In this document: piece by piece, positions 59,553-64,000 of the stretch
Layout of the letters: every line of letters starts with the position of its first letter
Position numbering within the stretch: position 1 is the first letter of the stretch
NCBI RefSeq assembly: GCF_023953965.1
Contig: NZ_JAMLIX010000002.1
Coordinates: 372,001-436,000, forward strand
Direction of reading: 5' to 3'
DNA: 64,000 bases
From: Bosea sp. (in: a-proteobacteria)
Lineage (GTDB): Bacteria > Pseudomonadota > Alphaproteobacteria > Rhizobiales > Beijerinckiaceae
The notes under the pieces: model-generated
The model's database searches: none
The model's input: only the letters and a program-made list of their open reading frames with translations
Told to the model about the DNA's origin: nothing
Translations under genes and position numbers: made by a program

Positions 59553-59594
59553 CGACGCCGACCAACCAGATCAATCACGCGAGAGGGGATTACA

Positions 59595-61175
59595 ATGACG
59601 TTTCGATTCAAGACTTTCGGGGTTGCCGCGCTGCTCGCGGGCTCCGTTTACGCGATGCCGGCCTTTGCCGAGACGACGCTCAACGTCGTCATGCAGGCGC
59701 CGCTCAGGACGCTCGACCCGATCCTGAGCACCGCGCAGATCGTGCGCACGCACGGCTTCATGGTGTTCGACACGCTGCTCGGCATGGACGCCAAGTACGC
59801 TCCCCAGCCGCAGATGGCCGACTATGCCGTCTCCGCCGACAAGATGACCTATACGCTGACGCTGCGCGACGGGCTGACCTGGCATGACGGCACCCCGGTC
59901 AAGGCCGAGGACTGCGTCGCCTCGCTGAAGCGCTGGGCCGAGAACGACGGCGCAGCCCGCACCATGATGGCGCATGTCGCCTCGATCGAGGCGACCTCCG
60001 ACAAGGTGCTGGTGATCAAGCTCGCCAAGCCCTTCGGGCAGGTGCTCGAGCTTCTGGCCAAGCCCTCGCCGGTGCCGCCCTTCATGATGCCGAAGCGCCT
60101 CGCCGAGACGCCCGCCGGCAAGCAGGTGACCGAGATGATCGGCTCCGGCCCGTTCCGCTTCGTGGCGGATCAGTATCGCCCGGGCGACCAGGCCGTCTAC
60201 GTCAAGAACAAGGACTACAAGCCGCGCTCCGAGCCGATGAGCTGGACCGCCGGCGGCAAGGTGATCAATGTCGACAAGGTCGTGTGGAAGGCGATGCCGG
60301 ACATGCAGACCTCGATCAATGCGCTGCAATCCGGCGATGTCGACCTGATCGAGCAGGTGACGATCGACCTGCTGCCGCTGCTCAAGGCCAATGACGAGAT
60401 CAAGACCGGCGCCATCAATGCGCTCGGCAGCCAGGTCACCGGCCGCTTCAACCACCGCCTGCCGCCCTTCGACAACCCGAAGGTCCGCCAGGCGGCGATG
60501 TTCGCGCTCGACCAGGACCAGCTGATGCAGACCGCGATCGGCGACAGCGAGTATTACAAGCTCTGCGCCTCGGTCTATGGCTGCGACGTGCCGCTCGCCT
60601 CCGATGCCGGCTCGGAATTCCTCAAGGGCGACGCCAAGGAGCGCATGGCCAAGGCCAGGGAGCTGCTCAAGGCTTCAGGCTATGACGGAACGCCGGTGCT
60701 GATGATGCAGCCGACGGACCTCACGATCCTCTCGACCCAGCCGATCGTCGCGGCCGAGCGGCTGCGCGAGGCCGGCTTCAAGGTCGATGTCGTCTCGATG
60801 GACTGGGCGACGCTGCAGTCGCGCAAGAACGGCTGGCAGCCGGTGGCGCAGGGCGGCTGGAACATGTTCTTCACCTATTGGGGCGTCTCCGGCATCTGGA
60901 ACCCGACCGTGCATGCGATGCTCGACGGCTCGGGCGCCGATACCGCCTGGTCGGGCTGGCCGAAAAGCGCCCGCGTCGAGGAGCTGCGCACCGCCTATCT
61001 GACCGCCGCGACGCTCGACGAGCAGAAGAAGATCGCCCGCGAGATCCAGCAGATCGCCTGGGACGAGGGATTCTACTACAACGCCGGCGAATTCCAGGCC
61101 GTGGCCGCCTGGCGCACCAGCCTGAAGAACCTCCAGCCCGGTCCGATCACCCTGTTCTGGGGCGTCGGCAAGTAA
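59595..61175 (+). CDS. ABC transporter substrate-binding protein (SBP_bac_5)
   Basis: 526 residues. Signal peptide to about 26 (SVYAMPAFAET). Typical family 5 elements: LDPILSTAQIVRTH, YTLTLRDGLTWHDGTPVKAEDC, VRQAAMFALDQDQL and WNMFFTYWGVSGIWNP. Binds peptides, opines or similar amine compounds. An A/T-rich ribosome region lies before the start (GAGAGGGGAT). Confidence 0.92.
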   Translation: MTFRFKTFGVAALLAGSVYAMPAFAETTLNVVMQAPLRTLDPILSTAQIVRTHGFMVFDTLLGMDAKYAPQPQMADYAVSADKMTYTLTLRDGLTWHDGTPVKAEDCVASLKRWAENDGAARTMMAHVASIEATSDKVLVIKLAKPFGQVLELLAKPSPVPPFMMPKRLAETPAGKQVTEMIGSGPFRFVADQYRPGDQAVYVKNKDYKPRSEPMSWTAGGKVINVDKVVWKAMPDMQTSINALQSGDVDLIEQVTIDLLPLLKANDEIKTGAINALGSQVTGRFNHRLPPFDNPKVRQAAMFALDQDQLMQTAIGDSEYYKLCASVYGCDVPLASDAGSEFLKGDAKERMAKARELLKASGYDGTPVLMMQPTDLTILSTQPIVAAERLREAGFKVDVVSMDWATLQSRKNGWQPVAQGGWNMFFTYWGVSGIWNPTVHAMLDGSGADTAWSGWPKSARVEELRTAYLTAATLDEQKKIAREIQQIAWDEGFYYNAGEFQAVAAWRTSLKNLQPGPITLFWGVGK

Positions 61176-61270
61176 GCCGCGCGGGCCGGGCGGCGATCCG
61201 CCGCCCGGCCCGACCGACCCGGTTTCCGGCATCGCCCGCGCGGCGGATGCCCAGGCGCGTGGAGAGCTCC

Positions 61271-62215
61271 ATGGCTTCCTATTTCCTGCGCAGGCTCGTG
61301 ATGGCGATCCCCGTCATGTTCTTCGTGGCGCTGTTCGTCTTCCTGCTGCTGCGGCTGACGCCGGGCGATCCGGCCCAGGCGATCGCCGGCGACCAGGCGA
61401 CGCCGGCGCAGCTTGCCGCCATCCGCGAGAATCTCGGGCTCGACAAGCCGATCGCCAGCCAGTTCATCGCCTGGATCGCCAGCATGGCGGAGGGCGATTT
61501 CGGTGCCTCGCTGATCTCGCAGCGCCCGGTGCTGGAGATGATCGGCCAGCGCGTCGGGCCGACGCTCGCGCTCGCGGTCATGGCGATGATCTTCACGGTG
61601 GTGATCTCGCTGCCGCTCGGCGTGCTCGCCGCCTGGCGCCATGGCGGGCTGATCGACCGCTTCGTTATGGCGCTCTCGGTCGTCGGCTTCTCGGTGCCGA
61701 TCTTCGTGATCGGCTACGTGCTGATCGCCGTCTTCTCGGTCAACCTCAAATGGTTCCCGGTGCAGGGCTACAAGCCCTTTGCCGAGGGCTTCGGCCCGTT
61801 CCTCCACCGCATCGTGCTGCCGGGCTTGGCGCTTTCCTCCTTCTATATCGCGCTGGTCTCGCGGATGACGCGGGCCTCGATGCTGGAGGTGCTGCGCGAG
61901 GATTATGTCCGCACCGCCCGCGCCAAGGGACTGGGCGAGCGGATCGTGCTGTTCCGCCATGCGCTGCGCAATGCCGCGATTCCGATCCTCACGGTCGTCG
62001 GCACGGGCTTCGCCATGATGGTCTCCGGCGTCGTCGTCACCGAGACGGTGTTCAACATTCCCGGCCTCGGGCGCCTCGTGGTCGACGGCGTGCTCGCCCG
62101 CGACTATCCGCTGATCCAGGCGATCATCCTGCTGACGGCCGGCACCTATGTGCTGATCAACCTCCTGATCGACCTCTCCTATGCGCTGACCGACCCGAGG
62201 ATCCGCTACCAATGA
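61271..62215 (+). CDS. ABC permease, DppB type
   Basis: 314 residues, six transmembrane helices. The start FLRRLVMAIPVMFFVALFVFLLLRLTPGDP is typical, given here in two parts FLRRLVMAIPVM and LLLRLTPGDPA. The EAA loop is visible as DYVRTARAKGLGERIVLFRHALRNA, given in parts YVRTARAKGLGE and HALRNAAIP. Overlaps the next gene by 4 bp. Confidence 0.93.
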   Translation: MASYFLRRLVMAIPVMFFVALFVFLLLRLTPGDPAQAIAGDQATPAQLAAIRENLGLDKPIASQFIAWIASMAEGDFGASLISQRPVLEMIGQRVGPTLALAVMAMIFTVVISLPLGVLAAWRHGGLIDRFVMALSVVGFSVPIFVIGYVLIAVFSVNLKWFPVQGYKPFAEGFGPFLHRIVLPGLALSSFYIALVSRMTRASMLEVLREDYVRTARAKGLGERIVLFRHALRNAAIPILTVVGTGFAMMVSGVVVTETVFNIPGLGRLVVDGVLARDYPLIQAIILLTAGTYVLINLLIDLSYALTDPRIRYQ

Positions 62216-63084
62216 GCGCTCCGTCGAACCCCGCGCAGGGCGTGGCTGCGCGCCGCCGCCTCATGGAGAACCCGCCGCACTGGACGACGGTGCTCGCCGT
62301 CGTCGTCCTCGCCGCCGTGATCGTGATGGCGGTGTTCGCGCCGCAGCTCGCCAATTTCGAGCCGACCAGGCTCAATGCCGCGATGCGGCTGAAGCCGGCC
62401 TCCGGCACCTATTGGCTGGGCACGGATTCCTTCGGCCGCGACCTCTATTCGCGCGTGGTCTACGGCGCGCGGGTCTCGCTCCTGGTCGGCGCCGGCGTCG
62501 CGATCGGCGCCATCGTGATCGGGCTGCCGCTCGGCCTGCTCGCCGGCTGGTACCGCGCCTTCGACGGCGTGCTGATGCGGATGATGGACGGGTTGATGGC
62601 GATCCCCGGCATCCTGCTCGCCATCGCCATCGTCGCCTTGGTGCGCGGCGGGCTCGTCACCGTGATCTTCGCGATCATGATCCCGGCGATCCCGCAGGTG
62701 GTGCGTCTCGTCCGGGCGCGGGTCATCGCGGCGCGCGAGGAGACCTATGTCGACGCCGCCGTGCTGCTCGGCACGCCACCGACGACGCTGATCCGCAAGC
62801 ACCTCTTGCCGACGACGATCGCGCCGCTGATCGTGCAGGGCACCTATATGTACGCCTCCGCCATCCTGACGGAAGCGGCGCTCTCCTTCCTCGGCGTCGG
62901 CATCGGCACGGAGATCCCGAGCTGGGGCAACATCATGGCCGAGGGGCGTCTCTATTTCGCGATCAACCCCTGGCTGGTGTTCTGGCCGGCGATCGTCCTG
63001 TCGCTGTGCATCCTGTCGATCAACCTGCTCGGCGACGCGCTGCGCGACCGGCTCGATCCGAAGATGCAGGGGAGGGCCCCGTGA
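62212..63084 (+). CDS. ABC permease, DppC type
   Basis: 290 residues, ATGA-coupled. The DppC hallmark HWLGTDSFGRD is present as YWLGTDSFGRDLYSR, then the EAA loop (EETYVDAAVLLGTPPTTLIRKHLLPTT, given as ETYVDAAVLLGTP) and LSFLGVGIGTEIPSWG. Forms a heteromeric channel with the previous gene product. Confidence 0.94.
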   Translation: MSAPSNPAQGVAARRRLMENPPHWTTVLAVVVLAAVIVMAVFAPQLANFEPTRLNAAMRLKPASGTYWLGTDSFGRDLYSRVVYGARVSLLVGAGVAIGAIVIGLPLGLLAGWYRAFDGVLMRMMDGLMAIPGILLAIAIVALVRGGLVTVIFAIMIPAIPQVVRLVRARVIAAREETYVDAAVLLGTPPTTLIRKHLLPTTIAPLIVQGTYMYASAILTEAALSFLGVGIGTEIPSWGNIMAEGRLYFAINPWLVFWPAIVLSLCILSINLLGDALRDRLDPKMQGRAP

Positions 63085-64000
63085 CCGCAACCGCCGCCAC
63101 TGAACCCGTCCTCAGCGTCCGTGACCTCAGGGTCGCGACGCGCGGGCGCCGTCCCGCCGAGATCCTGAAGGGCATCGATTTCGACATCCATCCGGGCGAG
63201 ACGCTCTGCCTCGTCGGCGAATCGGGCTCCGGCAAGTCGGTGACCTCGCTGGTCGCGATGGACCTGCTGCCGCGCGACGAGCTGCAGGCGACGGCCGGCG
63301 CCGTGCTGCTCAACGGCGAGGACATCCTCACCGCGACGCCCGCGCGCACCAGGGCGCTGCGCGGCGCCGAGATGGCGATGATCTTCCAGGAGCCGATGAC
63401 GGCGCTGAACCCGGTGCTGACCATCGGGCTGCAGATGGACGAGGTCTATTGGGCGCATACGAGGATGCGGCCGAAGGAGCGCCGCGAGGCGGCGCTCGCC
63501 GCCTTCGCCGCGGTGCATCTGCCCGATCCGGCGCGGATCTACGACAGCTATCCCCATCAGCTCTCCGGCGGGCAGCGCCAGCGGGTGATGATCGCGATGG
63601 CGCTGGCGCTGAAGCCGAAGCTCCTGATCGCCGACGAGCCGACGACCGCGCTCGACGTCACCACCCAGAAGCAGATCCTGAGCCTGATCCGCGAGCTGCA
63701 GGACAAGCAGAACACCGCCGTCCTCTTCATCACCCACGACATGGGCGTGGTCGTCGACATCGCCGACCGGGTCTGCGTGATGCGCCGCGGCGAGATCGTC
63801 GAGACCGGCCCGGTCGAGCAGGTGCTGAGCCGGCCGCGCGAGGACTACACGCGCGAGCTCTTGCAGGCGGTGCCGTCGCTGACGCCGCGCGCCCCGCGCG
63901 CCGCGGCCGGGCCTGAGACCGTGCTGGAGATCCGCAACCTGGAGAAGACCTTCTCCTTGGGCTCGTTCATCGGCAAGCTTCTCGGGCGCGAAAGGCGCAA
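63081..64000 (+). CDS. Dipeptide-type ABC ATPase, 5' part (tandem domains)
   Basis: Starts at GTG 63081, overlapping the permease stop (GTGA). First ATPase domain: Walker A GESGSGKS, IFQEPMTALNP, signature LSGGQRQRV and Walker B LLIADEPTTALD, HDMGVV. After the C-terminal linker a second domain begins (LEIRNLEKTFSLGS) and the frame is still open at the window edge, so this is a DppD-DppF fusion. Only the first 306 codons are visible. Confidence 0.92.
   Translation, partial: MTATAATEPVLSVRDLRVATRGRRPAEILKGIDFDIHPGETLCLVGESGSGKSVTSLVAMDLLPRDELQATAGAVLLNGEDILTATPARTRALRGAEMAMIFQEPMTALNPVLTIGLQMDEVYWAHTRMRPKERREAALAAFAAVHLPDPARIYDSYPHQLSGGQRQRVMIAMALALKPKLLIADEPTTALDVTTQKQILSLIRELQDKQNTAVLFITHDMGVVVDIADRVCVMRRGEIVETGPVEQVLSRPREDYTRELLQAVPSLTPRAPRAAAGPETVLEIRNLEKTFSLGSFIGKLLGRERR

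Overview
The window is high-GC DNA of an alphaproteobacterium, most likely a Hyphomicrobiales (Rhizobiales) member such as Bosea or a relative. This taxonomic guess rests on gene content and style only (psd-pssA pair, DUF2865-type secreted protein, phasin, CreA-type protein); no marker gene was compared. It has three parts: the right-hand portion of a prophage (1 to about 22.3 kb), chromosomal backbone (22.4-41.5 kb and 52.7-64 kb), and an integrated island of about 11.1 kb in the 3' end of a tRNA-Phe gene (41.56-52.68 kb).

Prophage. The + strand carries a P22-like (podovirus-type) virion gene series: SGNH-hydrolase-like virion protein, scaffold, P22-type coat, tail accessory and gp10-like genes, then ejection proteins including a lysozyme-like one. 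An antirepressor, tail-fibre genes and a lysis cassette (GH24 endolysin, holin-like, spanin-like) follow. Terminase, portal and integrase must lie left of the window. Reverse-oriented small-gene cassettes interrupt the late genes: a Gp49-like toxin/antitoxin pair behind a perfect palindromic operator, a ribbon-helix-helix plus membrane-protein operon, and at least three small genes of unknown function that share a leader. Two of those small-gene cassettes lie between direct duplications of neighbouring phage sequence. A chain of overlapping small minus-strand genes closes the prophage on the right.

Backbone. gltX, a DUF2865-type protein, purC, a TRAP solute-binding protein, an FAH-family protein that has lost its active-site segments, CreA, cysS-cimA (overlapping), a PQ-loop protein, a LuxR regulator, an Atm1-type ABC exporter, psd-pssA (phosphatidylethanolamine synthesis), a phasin, maf-yacG and a cytochrome c. 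Beyond the tRNA come a response regulator, then a divergent catabolic-looking locus. On the minus strand it has an RpiR regulator, a LacI-family remnant and a HisD-family dehydrogenase. On the plus strand it has a class III aminotransferase, an M81 (MlrC-like) peptidase and a dipeptide/opine-type ABC transporter that runs off the end.

Island. A P4-type integrase faces tRNA-Phe, and a near-perfect 23/24-bp direct repeat marks both ends. Repeats of AGGCCAACA near both ends look like integrase arm sites. Inside are two AlpA-like regulators, a cysteine-rich small protein and a prim-pol/DUF3987 replication protein. This is a phage-satellite-like set, but an IS256-family element (8-bp target duplication) and an IS21-family element (no target duplication; replication gene truncated) have disabled it.
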